Of a stretch of DNA of 64,000 nucleotides, positions 17,893-27,839 are shown in pieces; the stretch's first letter is position 1, and each line of letters starts with the position of its first letter. This stretch comes from Synechococcus sp. JA-2-3B'a(2-13) (GTDB taxonomy: Bacteria; Cyanobacteriota; Cyanobacteriia; Thermostichales; Thermostichaceae). A program made the translations under genes and the position numbers. The stretch is taken from NCBI RefSeq assembly GCF_000013225.1, contig NC_007776.1:453277-517276 (forward strand), written 5' to 3'. The notes under the pieces were generated by a model. It ran no database searches, was not told the origin of the DNA, and saw only the letters and a program-made list of their open reading frames with translations.

Positions 17893-20133
17893 ATGACCGC
17901 AGATCTCACCAACCGCATTTTGGGCAACCGCTACCAGCTGATTCAAGAAATTGGTAGCGGTGGTATGGGATCCGTCTTCCGCGCCTTAGACTTACACAAC
18001 AACGGCCAAGAGGTAGCCGTCAAGATCCTCTATGCCCCCATGCTGCTGAGCCGGGGCGACTTCCAGACAGACTTGCGCCGTCGCTTTGCCGAAGAGATCC
18101 GCGTTAGCACCCTTCTGGGGCAGCATCCTCGCATCGTCAAGGTTTTGGATCACGGCCAAGAGGGGGAGCAGGCCTACTTGGTGATGGAGTACCTCAAGGG
18201 GCAGGATCTGGGCAAGCTGATCCGAGAAAAAGGGGCTTTGCCGGTTCGACAAGCCGTTCGACTAGCCTTGCAGGCCTGTGAGGGGCTGCACTTTGCCCAC
18301 ACGTTTCAGGCCAAGGTAGAGGGTCGCGAGATTCGAGGCGTTATCCATCGCGACATCAAACCCAGCAACCTCTTCATCGAGCAAGTTTTTCAAAATGGCA
18401 AGCTTATCCCCCAACTGAAAATCCTCGACTTTGGCGTGGCCAAAACCCTGGCGGATCACACCCTCAGCCTGGGCACCCAAAAAGGGGGAGGATTTATCGG
18501 CACAGCTCGCTACGCCTCTCCCGAACAGATGCGGGGCAAAGCCTTGGATGCCCGCTCGGATATCTACTCCTTTGGGGTAGTGCTCTACGAGATGCTGACG
18601 GGATCCATGCCCTTTCAATTGGAAACTGACTCTTTGCACAGTTGGATCCACGCCCATTGCTACGAAAGCCCAATCGAGATCAACCCGAAGGCAGCCCCCC
18701 AGCCGATCCCACCCCCTTTAGCAGCGGTGGTGATGGATTGCCTGAAAAAAAACCCAGACGAACGACCGCAAACGATGCGGGAGCTGGGGGAACGACTGCT
18801 GCAAGCCTATGACCTGACGGCAACCACCCAACTCTCTAGTGGCCAAGCCAGCACTGTGATCCTGCCCACCGGCAGCGCTAAGGCTCAACGGGATGCTCCA
18901 CCCTCTTCTGACCCCAAGCCACCAATCCAAACCACCCGCAATACAGGATCAGCTTCTGGAGCCTTTGAAGATATCCGCGATGAGGATCTGGATCTCATCG
19001 AAGATGAGCCGGTCTCTCCCCCCTCCCCAGGTGCAGGGATCCCCTATTACATCACCGAGCGGGAACCCTCCTCAGCAGAAGCTTCGCCGGAAACACCGGA
19101 TCCCTCTCCCCAAAGTGAGGATGAAACTCCCAAAACGCCCTCCACAGTGATCCCAGCCAGCAACGCTCTCCCGACCGTTCAGGATCCCCCCGTCGCTCGC
19201 CCTGCTACACCACCACGAACTAATACTCCCCGCACCCGCCCTCTGCCACAAGCTGCCCCCCAAACGGTTCTACAGCCTTCCGGCAGCAGTCTGAAGTGGG
19301 TCTTGGCCGGGGGATCCCTGGGCGTTATGGCTTTGCTGGCCGCCTTTTTGCTGTGGCCACGTCCAGCGGTTCGCGATACCCAGGAACAGCCGGATCGCAC
19401 CCCAACTCCCGAACCCAAGGTAGAGCCCATACGCATAGAGCCTATACCCGTAAAACCAATCCTAGGGATCCCAACTCCCGGTTCTACGCCTACCCCTACG
19501 CCCGAAGCAACCCCCACGCCTACCCCTGAGGTAACTCCAGCGCCGACACCCACCCCGACTCCAGCACCAACACCCACTCCGGTGCCGACGCCCACCCCGA
19601 CGCCGACGCCCACCCCGACTCCAGCGCCAACACCCACTCCGACACCGACACCCACCCCGACTCCAGCACCAACACCCACTCCGACACCGACGCTTACCCC
19701 TATCCCTCGATTCACCCCGCTTGTCCCTCGTACTCCTACCCCCACCCCGACTCCATCCCCCACTCCCACTGCCACACCTGCCCCAGCAACGCCAACACCT
19801 GCGGCAGAGCTGGCCCTCAGCGGCGAGTGGCTTTACGAGGGAGGATCTTTTATCTGGCAGGGATCCCTGTGCAAGGTCAATGTTGCGGCTGGCGTCCAGG
19901 AAACCGTCTCCATTCGTCAGGAGGGCAACCAGATCAGCGTTTCCTCCCCCAGCTTTTCTGAGCGCAGCGGCCAGCTTATCGGCAGCCAACTTTCTGTTAG
20001 CGGCAGGATAGGGGGTAGCGGTACCCCAACCGTTGCTTGGAGTGGCACGGTCAGCCCTGACGGGCGCGTGATTCGCGGCAGAGCCACCTGTGGCAGCGCT
20101 GACTTTGCCATCAAGCTCACCCGCCAGAGCTAG
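17893..20133 (+). CDS. Transmembrane Ser/Thr protein kinase with Pro-Thr repeat linker
   Basis: 746-residue PknB-type kinase. The kinase domain is at ~15-300: [13 protein letters not shown] glycine loop, EVAVKILYA lysine, IHRDIKPSN catalytic loop (~152), [22 protein letters not shown] activation/P+1 segment and [16 protein letters not shown] Pro/Ser/Glu-rich juxtamembrane region follows, then one transmembrane helix ([21 protein letters not shown], ~468-490). Residues ~530-635 are almost pure PTPTP repeats, ending in a ~105-residue extracytoplasmic domain with one Cys pair (C at SLCKV and ATCGS). Topology implies sensing outside the membrane. Its stop overlaps the convergent lipoprotein gene by 4 bp. 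Confidence 0.92.
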   Translation: MTADLTNRILGNRYQLIQEIGSGGMGSVFRALDLHNNGQEVAVKILYAPMLLSRGDFQTDLRRRFAEEIRVSTLLGQHPRIVKVLDHGQEGEQAYLVMEYLKGQDLGKLIREKGALPVRQAVRLALQACEGLHFAHTFQAKVEGREIRGVIHRDIKPSNLFIEQVFQNGKLIPQLKILDFGVAKTLADHTLSLGTQKGGGFIGTARYASPEQMRGKALDARSDIYSFGVVLYEMLTGSMPFQLETDSLHSWIHAHCYESPIEINPKAAPQPIPPPLAAVVMDCLKKNPDERPQTMRELGERLLQAYDLTATTQLSSGQASTVILPTGSAKAQRDAPPSSDPKPPIQTTRNTGSASGAFEDIRDEDLDLIEDEPVSPPSPGAGIPYYITEREPSSAEASPETPDPSPQSEDETPKTPSTVIPASNALPTVQDPPVARPATPPRTNTPRTRPLPQAAPQTVLQPSGSSLKWVLAGGSLGVMALLAAFLLWPRPAVRDTQEQPDRTPTPEPKVEPIRIEPIPVKPILGIPTPGSTPTPTPEATPTPTPEVTPAPTPTPTPAPTPTPVPTPTPTPTPTPTPAPTPTPTPTPTPTPAPTPTPTPTLTPIPRFTPLVPRTPTPTPTPSPTPTATPAPATPTPAAELALSGEWLYEGGSFIWQGSLCKVNVAAGVQETVSIRQEGNQISVSSPSFSERSGQLIGSQLSVSGRIGGSGTPTVAWSGTVSPDGRVIRGRATCGSADFAIKLTRQS
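19486..19800 (+). repeat. Low-complexity tandem repeats encoding (Pro-Thr)n
   Basis: Imperfect tandem repeats of CCNACN-type hexamers organised into longer units (CCGACACCCACCCCGACTCC recurring) inside the kinase gene. Such DNA is prone to slippage, so repeat number may vary among strains. Confidence 0.8.
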
Positions 20134-20852
20134 AGGCCGACACCCCCCCCTCGGTCTCCGCCGCCGCCGTCTTCCCTATCGTCCGGTTTCTGTTGCCGTT
20201 GAGGCGGTGGAGGAGGAGCAGCAAAGCTTTCGCTCACAACTTCGATGGTGTAAGGGCCTCGCCCAGGGCTGCCCGGCCCAGCGGCTGGAGAGGCATTTTG
20301 CGCCCAGTAGCTTTCCACCCGGAGCAAGTAGCAGCGGTTTTGCCGCACGGGGATGGTTAGCTGAGAGGTGGTAAAGTTGCCAGGGGCAGCATCATCATTT
20401 ACAAAAACGTCAGGATCCAATCTCCGGTTGCTGTCATAGCTGCCGATGACCAATAGCGGGTCGAAAACCGGGCTGGTCAGCCGGATTGTAACCCCGGTAA
20501 CGTTGGCTGCAGAGGGAAAGTAAAGAAACGCATCTGAATAGAAGGTAAACGTGCCGGGAGGGGGTGGGAATTCCCGGGCATTTTGAATATTGCCCCTCTC
20601 ATCAAAATAATACTCCAAAAGGCTATTCGGCCCCAAGGTTCCACTGCGCCTATCCCCCTGTCGGCGCAGACCAATCGATGCAAAAAGGCCTGGACTGAAG
20701 GCTTGTTCGCAGACGTTCACCAGAGGCGGTATTGTACTCCCTCCACTTCCTCCACAGCCTGCCAAAACCGCAGCTGAGGCCAAAAGGCCCAAGAAAACCC
20801 TCTGCAGGGATCCCTGCGGAGCTCTAGAAGCATTCGATGCTGGCCCTGGCAT
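20130..20852 (-). CDS. Secreted lipoprotein with possible pre-peptidase C-terminal-like domain
   Basis: 240-residue exported protein. Signal peptide [24 protein letters not shown] carries a lipobox (L-A-G-C, Cys ~33), so it should be lipid-anchored. The mature part is beta-rich; the block [12 protein letters not shown] and final PYTIEVVSE resemble PPC (pre-peptidase C-terminal) domains, but the match is weak. The C-terminus is a Pro/Gln/Gly-rich tail. ATG 20852 is preferred over GTG 20870 because GGAG lies 6 bp upstream. Convergent with, and 4 bp overlapping, the kinase gene. Confidence 0.7.
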   Translation of the reverse strand: MPGPASNASRAPQGSLQRVFLGLLASAAVLAGCGGSGGSTIPPLVNVCEQAFSPGLFASIGLRRQGDRRSGTLGPNSLLEYYFDERGNIQNAREFPPPPGTFTFYSDAFLYFPSAANVTGVTIRLTSPVFDPLLVIGSYDSNRRLDPDVFVNDDAAPGNFTTSQLTIPVRQNRCYLLRVESYWAQNASPAAGPGSPGRGPYTIEVVSESFAAPPPPPQRQQKPDDREDGGGGDRGGGVGL

Positions 20853-21084
20853 AAGCACTCCTCCGGACACCGGATGTCAATGTTCCTCTAGATTACGATG
20901 CTCTGAGCAATTCTCAGCAAAATGCAGATCACTGACAGGATTTTCCCACGTTTAGGCTTGCACCGGCTTGGGGGGGCTGTTCCGCTGTTGACCTCGAGAA
21001 GGGAGCTTCAAGGGCGTAGTGGGGCCGTTGAGCCAATTTTGTCCTCAGGAAGGGATCCAGAGCAAAACCCTTTTTCGCAGTGGA

Positions 21085-23058
21085 CTAATCACGACCAGCG
21101 TCGGGCTTCTTGGTGAGGGTGAGGAAGAAATGGGCCAGGGCTGCCACACATTCTCGATCTTCGAAGAGTAGGTGGCATCGCTGCCGAACCTCCTCAGCCA
21201 TGTGGTAGCGAAACTCAGAATCGGATCCCAGTTTTACGGCCAAATCCTCATAGCTTTTCAGATCCGAGGCAATTAAACTGTCCAGCTCCATTCTTTTGAG
21301 AATGGCATAGGTATGCCGCCCCCGCATCAGCTTTCCAGGGCAAGTGATCACAGGCAATCCGACCGCAACGGCCTCTAAGGTGGTGATCCCACCTGACCAG
21401 CCATAGGAATCTAACATAAGATCGGCACAGCGGTTGAGATCCAAGTAGTCTTGATAATCCAATCCGGGCAGGATCAGGCAGTGGTCTTCTACATTGAGGC
21501 CATACAAAGAAAAAGCCTGGGTGAGCCGTTCCCGAAATTGTCGGGCAATAGCAGCATTGGGTAGAGCCAAAAAAACAAATTGAGCGTTGGGCACTCGCTG
21601 AGCAATAGCGGCAAAAAGATAGTCATATTGGGGCAGATATTTACCCAAGTATTGACAAGCTAGGTAAACCACTGCGTTTCTGCGCAGGCCGAAATCCTCA
21701 CGATAGCGCTTTTGCTGAGGCAAAACCGGCTTTTCGAAGCAAGTGCCCAAATGAGGTAGCCGGATCAAGGTTTCACTGTAGTGTTCCTGAGCATCCTCTG
21801 GCTCCATTAAATCGCTGGAGAGGAAATAGTCAATCGTAGAAAGCCCAGAAGTTACAGGATGAGCCCAAGTGGAGCACTGTATCGGTGCCAGTCGCAGGGA
21901 AGCCAGTTGCAGAATAAGAGGTGAAAGACCAATCTCCAAATACACTAAAATATCTAGCTGATCCTGCAGGATTTGTCGGGCTGCATCCTCAAGTCCGGTG
22001 GGAATGTGTCGAAACACATCGGCATATTGACGATACCGGTCTGTCATGAAATCGGTTCTGGGATCCAAGTGATAAGCGAAAACTTGAAACTTCCGCTCAA
22101 AGTTAGCCTGTCCATCAGCCCAATTGGCGTTCAGGTACTTAACCCAACCCAGAGATAAGCGGCTGTAAGAGCAAGCTCGCATGGAAGCTGAGGCAAACCC
22201 AACTCGGATGGGATCCTCTGGCTGGGATTGGTGAGGAAGATATCTCCACTGGGAATAGCAAGCGTTGACTATACGTTGAACAAACTGGGCATATTTTTTC
22301 TGTAAATCCAGGTCGTTGTAGCCTTGGTACTGTAGGTAGTGATTGGTTCCCAGTCCTGATGCCCACAGCGCTGTGCGACGTTGCTCCTCTGTTTCTAGGG
22401 GAGTTTCCTCAATAAGACGATCCAGGTGCTCAACAAAGCGAGCACGAAAGGAGTTGAGCTCTTCCTCACTCTGATAGACTGCCGGCAAGTAGAGATGATA
22501 AAACCAACGAGCCTGTTCTAACTGGGGATCCAAAGCCAATGCTTTCTCCAGGTGATCCAAGGCAACAGCGTGTTCTCCTTGATCTCGGTAGGCGATAGCC
22601 AGATTCAGATGCACCTGCGCCAAAGGGATCCCTGTCTGTTCATCCGAGTTTTCCAGTAGAGGATTGAGTAGGGCAATGGCTTCTTCGCTACGTCGCAGGT
22701 TAACTAAGATTTTTCCAGCTTGAAAGGCAGATCCAGCAGCGTGTGGATTCAGTTTCAGGCTTTGCTGATAACAGGATAGCGCTTCCTCCAGTTGACCCAA
22801 AGACTCATAGACGACACCCAAATTGTGGTGATACAGAGCCACTTCGGGATGTTGCTCAATGGCTTCTGCAATGAGAGCCGCTGCCAATTCCGAGTCTCCT
22901 CTGGCTTGAGCTACCGTTCCCAACAGGTGAAGGGCATCTGCATGCTCAGGAAAATCCGCCAAGATTTCGGAGTAAATGGCTTCTGCTTGTCGCAAATCTC
23001 CTGCTTGCTGGGCTTGGATCCCGGCTAGAAGTTTGTTTGTAAGTATCCAGTCTGACAT
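21085..23058 (-). CDS. TPR protein with SPINDLY/OGT-like (GT41) glycosyltransferase domain
   Basis: 657-residue protein. N-terminal TPR repeats at ~5-170 (QQAGDLRQAEAIYSEILADF and EQHPEVALYHHNLGVVYESL are typical). From ~265 the C-terminal half matches bacterial O-GlcNAc-transferase/SPINDLY (Glyco_transf_41): RVGFASASMRACSYS, LEIGLSPLILQLASLRLAPI, QCSTWAHPVTSGLSTIDYFL, DLMLDSYGWSGGITTLEAVA and GLPVITCPGKLMRGRHTYAI, the nucleotide-sugar binding region. Such enzymes glycosylate Ser/Thr of proteins. First gene of the 21-36 kb island. Confidence 0.88.
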   Translation of the reverse strand: MSDWILTNKLLAGIQAQQAGDLRQAEAIYSEILADFPEHADALHLLGTVAQARGDSELAAALIAEAIEQHPEVALYHHNLGVVYESLGQLEEALSCYQQSLKLNPHAAGSAFQAGKILVNLRRSEEAIALLNPLLENSDEQTGIPLAQVHLNLAIAYRDQGEHAVALDHLEKALALDPQLEQARWFYHLYLPAVYQSEEELNSFRARFVEHLDRLIEETPLETEEQRRTALWASGLGTNHYLQYQGYNDLDLQKKYAQFVQRIVNACYSQWRYLPHQSQPEDPIRVGFASASMRACSYSRLSLGWVKYLNANWADGQANFERKFQVFAYHLDPRTDFMTDRYRQYADVFRHIPTGLEDAARQILQDQLDILVYLEIGLSPLILQLASLRLAPIQCSTWAHPVTSGLSTIDYFLSSDLMEPEDAQEHYSETLIRLPHLGTCFEKPVLPQQKRYREDFGLRRNAVVYLACQYLGKYLPQYDYLFAAIAQRVPNAQFVFLALPNAAIARQFRERLTQAFSLYGLNVEDHCLILPGLDYQDYLDLNRCADLMLDSYGWSGGITTLEAVAVGLPVITCPGKLMRGRHTYAILKRMELDSLIASDLKSYEDLAVKLGSDSEFRYHMAEEVRQRCHLLFEDRECVAALAHFFLTLTKKPDAGRD

Positions 23059-23259
23059 CTACTACAAGATGGCTAGAAATTCTCCTGACTTGTCTGCCCA
23101 GTATAGTTTTTTCCAGTTATAGTCAGTTCAGTTGGGGATAAGATGACTTTACAGGCAAGATAACATGCAAGTAGACCTAAAGAGGAAGCTTAGATCTGAG
23201 AGAGAGTCGTATTTGTTCCGCTCCGTGGCTCATTTTTTTACTTTGTTCAGCTACTTTAC

Positions 23260-25281
23260 CTAAACGTAAGCTCTGCTCAGGTAACAGAGACAGCCGTAGT
23301 TACCTTGAGAAATCTCCCCCTGCCAGAGGAGATGAGAGGGATCCAGCATCTGGTCAATCCGCTTGCGGTCTTGCTCAGAAGTAAACTCCACGTAAATCAC
23401 CTTGATGTCTTTGAGCTGCTCTTGCAGGCTGGTCAACACCTCCACCTCCTCTCCACCTGTAGCCACCCTGAGCACATCGATGGGCTCCAAACCCAACTCC
23501 TTGAGGGCTGCCCTAGCTTCCCGGAAAGGGAGCACCTGCTCCACTCCCCACTCGGCCTGAGGATCCTCCGGCCAGAGCCGACAAGTTCTGCAACTATCCT
23601 GCCCCGCTAGCCCCACTGGATGCACAAAGCAGTTGCCCAGGCCAAGAGCATTCTGCTGCAGCAGGTGCAAGGCCAAGGGATCCACCTCAAAACAATGAAT
23701 GGCCGCCTCAGGGCAGAAACCCCGAAAACAAACGCTACCAAGGCCTACCCCAGCTCCGATGTCGATAACCGTCTGCACCTGACTAGACAGAAACACAGGA
23801 AAGTTAAGATACGTCCTCTCGTAAAAAACGGTGTCTGGGTAGAGCCTTACCGAAAGCCTGAGTTTGCCAAAGTCAAAGCCAGTCAACACTGCTGCTTCCG
23901 TTAACTTACTGGCATTGGCCAAAAGAAGTTGGTGGTCCTCTGCCAAGACAAAAGCAAAGTTAGCCCTCACAGGCCGCCCCAGCCGCTGCAAGTCCTGAGC
24001 TGTGCACACCACAGCATCAAAGCTAGGCCAACTGCTCGGCTCCCCCCTCACCTCATGCACCCGCTCGGACACTCCCTTCTGCTGCAGCAGACCACAGGGA
24101 TCCCCAAACCCCTCTTCCACGTACAGCTCCAGCCGCGGCAGGTCCAGCAAGTCTGCGGCTATCACCCCAGGACAGCCTCGGCCAACAAATACCCTCAGTC
24201 GCTCCTGCACGCGATGCAGCTCTTGAATGGGCTCGTAGATTCCTAGTCGTGTGTCTATCCAGGCAGAGCTGGCCGTGCTGACAAAGTAGCGCACATCAGA
24301 GCGGGGCGAGTAACGAAAGGGCTCCGGCAGCTCTCCCCCAAACACCCAGTCCAGCAGGTTCTGAATGCGGTGGCGGGGATGCCAGTGTTGGTCGAAAGTG
24401 TGATAAGCGCGGCGGGCAATTTGAATGGCCTCCTGGGGATGGTCTAGGTAGTAGCGGATTTTCTCCAGGAGTTGGGCTTCGGAGTTGTAGGTGTCGCAGT
24501 AGGTGCCGGGCGCCAAAAGTTCGTCCAATCCTGAGGCGAAGGAGAGCTGGTCAGTAAGCAGAAAGCCCCCTGCAGAAATCACTTCCAGGTTCCTTAAGTT
24601 CAGATCCCCGTTCATGCTGCAGTTGAAAGAGATTAACGAGCTACCAAATATTAGTTGAGGATTGTGGACTCGAGTCTTTATAAGTAGAGGTAGACCCAGT
24701 TTTTTCAAGGACATGATCAACTTAGGACGTCTGTAATGATAAGAGTTAAAATTAAGGTTACCCACAAACGCAACTCTAATTTCTTTCTTTTCTATCCAAC
24801 TGGAGCTGGTGAGACAAGCGGGAATGAAAGGCAGCCAAGCTAGCCTTTGAACTCCTGCTGCTGCGAACCAGTGGAGGTGCTGTCGGTCATAGGCGGTGGC
24901 AATATAATCAAAGGCTTCAGTGGCCCAGTAAGTTAGAAGGTGGGTGATAGGGAGCACGTGATGATGCGTATCTCCGGCTAGCAAGACAGTTGGGCAGCCA
25001 AATTTTTTCGTGTTGAAAGGACTAGTCAGATCAACACTCGATGTCCAGACAATCACCAAGTCAAATTCTTTGTCTTCGACTTGATCTGAATACTGGACAA
25101 ATTCATAGAGGTCAAAGTCTTTGTCAGGACACTCAACTAAGCTTTTTGGAACACTAAAAAAATCAAATATCTGTCTTCTAACCTTTCCTTTCGGACATAG
25201 AGTTACTTGACGCTCTGAAAGAGTGAGAGGTGGGACATAATCAGGTGGAGTCGTCCAAACTAGTAGAACTCGAGGATTCAT
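23260..25281 (-). CDS. CgeB-like glycosyltransferase fused to FkbM-type methyltransferase, copy 1
   Basis: 673 residues. N-terminal ~360: GT-B-like fold of the CgeB/DUF3880 type, with GDLNLRNLEVISAGGFLLTD and APGTYCDTYNSEAQLLEKIR matching the conserved sugar-nucleotide half. C-terminal ~200: class I SAM methyltransferase of the FkbM type, with SAM motif VIDIGAGVGLGSVCFRGF and ECFEVDPLALHLL-like HCFEVDPLAL; the late IDVLRVATGGEEVEVL replaces the usual IDxLKIDxEG, so the catalytic loop is atypical. Tandem paralogue of the next gene; the last ~445 residues are nearly identical between them while the first ~225 have diverged. Confidence 0.85.
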   Translation of the reverse strand: MNPRVLLVWTTPPDYVPPLTLSERQVTLCPKGKVRRQIFDFFSVPKSLVECPDKDFDLYEFVQYSDQVEDKEFDLVIVWTSSVDLTSPFNTKKFGCPTVLLAGDTHHHVLPITHLLTYWATEAFDYIATAYDRQHLHWFAAAGVQRLAWLPFIPACLTSSSWIEKKEIRVAFVGNLNFNSYHYRRPKLIMSLKKLGLPLLIKTRVHNPQLIFGSSLISFNCSMNGDLNLRNLEVISAGGFLLTDQLSFASGLDELLAPGTYCDTYNSEAQLLEKIRYYLDHPQEAIQIARRAYHTFDQHWHPRHRIQNLLDWVFGGELPEPFRYSPRSDVRYFVSTASSAWIDTRLGIYEPIQELHRVQERLRVFVGRGCPGVIAADLLDLPRLELYVEEGFGDPCGLLQQKGVSERVHEVRGEPSSWPSFDAVVCTAQDLQRLGRPVRANFAFVLAEDHQLLLANASKLTEAAVLTGFDFGKLRLSVRLYPDTVFYERTYLNFPVFLSSQVQTVIDIGAGVGLGSVCFRGFCPEAAIHCFEVDPLALHLLQQNALGLGNCFVHPVGLAGQDSCRTCRLWPEDPQAEWGVEQVLPFREARAALKELGLEPIDVLRVATGGEEVEVLTSLQEQLKDIKVIYVEFTSEQDRKRIDQMLDPSHLLWQGEISQGNYGCLCYLSRAYV

Positions 25282-25310
25282 CAGTCTCAGAGCTTCCTAA
25301 AGATTGCCTT

Positions 25311-27365
25311 CTAAAGATTACCACTGCTTTCGTAGAATATGCATCTATTCAGATAACATAAGCACCCGTAGTTACCCTGAGAAACTTCCTCCTGCCAGAG
25401 GAGATGAGAGGGATCCAGCATCTGGTCAATCCGCTTGCGGTCTTGCTCAGAGGTAAACTCCACGTAAATCACCTTGATGTCCCTAAGCTGCGGCTGCAGG
25501 TTAGCCAATACCTCCACCTCATCCCCACCCGTAGCCACCCTGAGCACATCGATGAACTCCAGACCCAGCTCCTTGAGAGCTGCCCTGGCTTCCCGGAAAG
25601 GGAGCAGCTGCTCCACTCCCCACTTCGCTTGAGGATCCTCCGGCCAGAGCCGACAAGTTCTGCAGCTATTCTGCCCCGCCAGCCCCACCGAATGCACAAA
25701 GCAGTTGCCCAGGCCAAGAGCATTCTGCTGCAGCAGGTGCAAGGCCAAGGGATCCACCTCAAAACAATGAATGGCCGCCTCAGGGCAGAAACCCCGAAAA
25801 CAAACGCTACCAAGGCCTACCCCAGCTCCGATGTCGATAACCGTCTGCACCTGACTAGACAGAAACACAGGAAAGTTAAGATACGTCCTCTCGTAAAAAA
25901 CGGTGTCTGGGTAGAGCTTTACCGAAAACCTGAGTTTGCCAAAGTCAAAGCCAGGCAACACTGCTTCCATTAACTTACTGGCATTGGCCAAAAGAAGTTG
26001 GTGGTCCTCTGCCAAGACAAAAGCAAAGTTAGCCCTCACAGGCCGCCCCAGCCGCTGCAAGTCTCCCACCGTGCACACCACCGCATCAAAGCTGGGCCAA
26101 CTGCTCGGCTCCCCCCTCACCTCGTGAATTCGCTCGGGCACTCCCTTCTGCTGCAGCAGGGCACAGGGATCCCCAAACCCCTCTTCCACGTACAGCTCCA
26201 GCCGCGGCAGGTCCAGCAAGTCTGCGGCTATCACCCCAGGACAGCCTCGGCCAACAAATACCCTCAGTCGCTCCTGCACGCGATGCAGCTCTTGAATGGG
26301 CTCGTAGATTCCTAGTCGTGTGTCTATCCAGGCAGAGCTGGCCGTGCTGACAAAGTAGCGCACATCAGAGCGGGGCGAGTAACGAAAGGGCTCCGGCAGC
26401 TCTCCCCCAAACACCCAGTCCAGCAGGTTCTGAATGCGGTGGCGGGGATGCCAGTGTTGGTCGAAAGTGTGATAAGCGCGGCGGGCAATTTGAATGGCCT
26501 CCTGGGGATGGTCTAGGTAGTAGCGGATTTTCTCCAGGAGTTGGGCTTCGGAGTTGTAGGTGTCGCAGTAGGTGCCGGGCGCCAAAAGTTCGTCCAATCC
26601 TGAGGCGAAGGAGAGCTGGTCAGTAAGCAGAAAGCCCCCCGCGGAAATCACTTCCAAGTTCCTTAAGTTCAGATCCCCATTTTGGCTGCAGTTAAAGGAA
26701 ATCAGAGAATGGGCAAACCATTTGGCTGCCTCTTGGCGGTTGGCTGTTTTGATGAGGATGGGCAAATCTGCATTCTTTATGGCTTGAACCAGCCGGCAAC
26801 GCCTGGGATGGCGGGATCCCTGTTGGCCGATAAAGACCACTTGATTTTCTCTATCTTCCACCCAATCGTGGGTAACAGTGCGCATGGAGATAAGAGGCAA
26901 CCAGGCAAGATTCTCAGCGCCTGCTGCGGCAAACCAGTGCAAATGCTGGAAGTTATAGGCAGTAGCGACGTAATCAAACCCTTCAGCAGCCCAGTAGGCC
27001 AAGAGATGGTTGATGGGAAACTTCCAGTGGTGGGTGTCTCCAGCTAGCAAGAGTGTGGGGCATTTAAACTTCCTTGTATTTAGGGGATTACTCTGGTCAA
27101 AGCTGGAAGTCCAAACAATAACTAGGTCAAACTCCTTATTTGTAATTTGCTCAGACTGCTGCACAAAGTCATAGAGGTCATAGTCTCCCTCTGGGCACTC
27201 CACCAATTCCTTAGAGAGATTGACAAAGTTTAGTCCAAAGCCCTTGGCTCTCCTCTTGGGGCAAAGACTGACCTGCCGATCTGAAAGCTGCGGGGGCGGG
27301 ATATAGTCTGGCGGAGTTGGCCAATTGAGGAGAATTCGCGGAGCATTGGCCTTGATGTCTTGCAT
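25311..27365 (-). CDS. CgeB-like glycosyltransferase fused to FkbM-type methyltransferase, copy 2
   Basis: 684 residues, same two-domain plan as the downstream copy: CgeB-like glycosyltransferase (NGDLNLRNLEVISAGG near 240) and FkbM-like methyltransferase (VIDIGAGVGLGSVCF near 515). ATG 27365 (MQDIKANAPRILLNWP) is preferred over TTG 27380. The N-terminal 225 residues differ substantially from copy 1, yet 478 bp inside the C-terminal part (26162-26639) is identical to 24093-24570. 29 bp separate the two copies, so they are probably co-transcribed. Confidence 0.85.
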   Translation of the reverse strand: MQDIKANAPRILLNWPTPPDYIPPPQLSDRQVSLCPKRRAKGFGLNFVNLSKELVECPEGDYDLYDFVQQSEQITNKEFDLVIVWTSSFDQSNPLNTRKFKCPTLLLAGDTHHWKFPINHLLAYWAAEGFDYVATAYNFQHLHWFAAAGAENLAWLPLISMRTVTHDWVEDRENQVVFIGQQGSRHPRRCRLVQAIKNADLPILIKTANRQEAAKWFAHSLISFNCSQNGDLNLRNLEVISAGGFLLTDQLSFASGLDELLAPGTYCDTYNSEAQLLEKIRYYLDHPQEAIQIARRAYHTFDQHWHPRHRIQNLLDWVFGGELPEPFRYSPRSDVRYFVSTASSAWIDTRLGIYEPIQELHRVQERLRVFVGRGCPGVIAADLLDLPRLELYVEEGFGDPCALLQQKGVPERIHEVRGEPSSWPSFDAVVCTVGDLQRLGRPVRANFAFVLAEDHQLLLANASKLMEAVLPGFDFGKLRFSVKLYPDTVFYERTYLNFPVFLSSQVQTVIDIGAGVGLGSVCFRGFCPEAAIHCFEVDPLALHLLQQNALGLGNCFVHSVGLAGQNSCRTCRLWPEDPQAKWGVEQLLPFREARAALKELGLEFIDVLRVATGGDEVEVLANLQPQLRDIKVIYVEFTSEQDRKRIDQMLDPSHLLWQEEVSQGNYGCLCYLNRCIFYESSGNL

Positions 27366-27492
27366 TTCTCGACTCCCCAAGTTGAGCGGCAGGTTCTTCT
27401 AGCTCCTACAGGCTACTAGGATTGGACACAACAACAAGGGATCTCTGTTGCCCTGGAAAACGATAAGCCGAGCATAGGTTATAAGCAACCCC

Positions 27493-27815
27493 ATGGATCC
27501 CTGTCTGCAAGAGCCGAATCCAGTTTACCTGCCTGGATGGCCCCTACCCAAGACGAGCTCTCCTACGACAATGGCATACCCATGGAAAGCTGGCGGCACA
27601 CGTGCCAGATGGACTTGCTCATCTCCACCACCCATGCCGAGCGAGGTTTTGAGGCTGTACCCAGCGAAGTGGGAGGGTAGGAGGCCACCTGGATTCTGTG
27701 GGCCACTGCCGCTGGGGAACTGATGCCTGCCAAGGCTGAACTGGAGCAGCAAAGGGCTGAGCGCCTGGCCTAAAAGTTGTGAGAACTGGGGGTGGATCCG
27801 GGTACATTAAGCTAG
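27493..27815 (+). pseudogene. Decayed Uma2/DUF820 endonuclease-fold gene
   Basis: The start reads MDPCLQEPNPVYLP, then a frameshift near 27531-27537 continues with MAPTQDELSYDNGIPMESW and CQMDLLIS, the conserved N-terminus of Uma2-family proteins. Stops at 27678, 27771 and 27780 interrupt the frame. The middle (including the catalytic PD-(D/E)XK part) is deleted, and the tail ELEQQRAERLA, then KL, then ELGVDPGTLS matches the family's usual C-terminus, ending at TAG 27813. Clearly non-functional. Confidence 0.75.
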
Positions 27816-27839
27816 AGCAGACGTCAGGGATCCCTCCCC

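Noticed and set aside
19179-19775. Minus-strand (Val-Gly)n protein
   Set aside because: Reverse translation of the Pro-Thr repeat DNA of the kinase gene.
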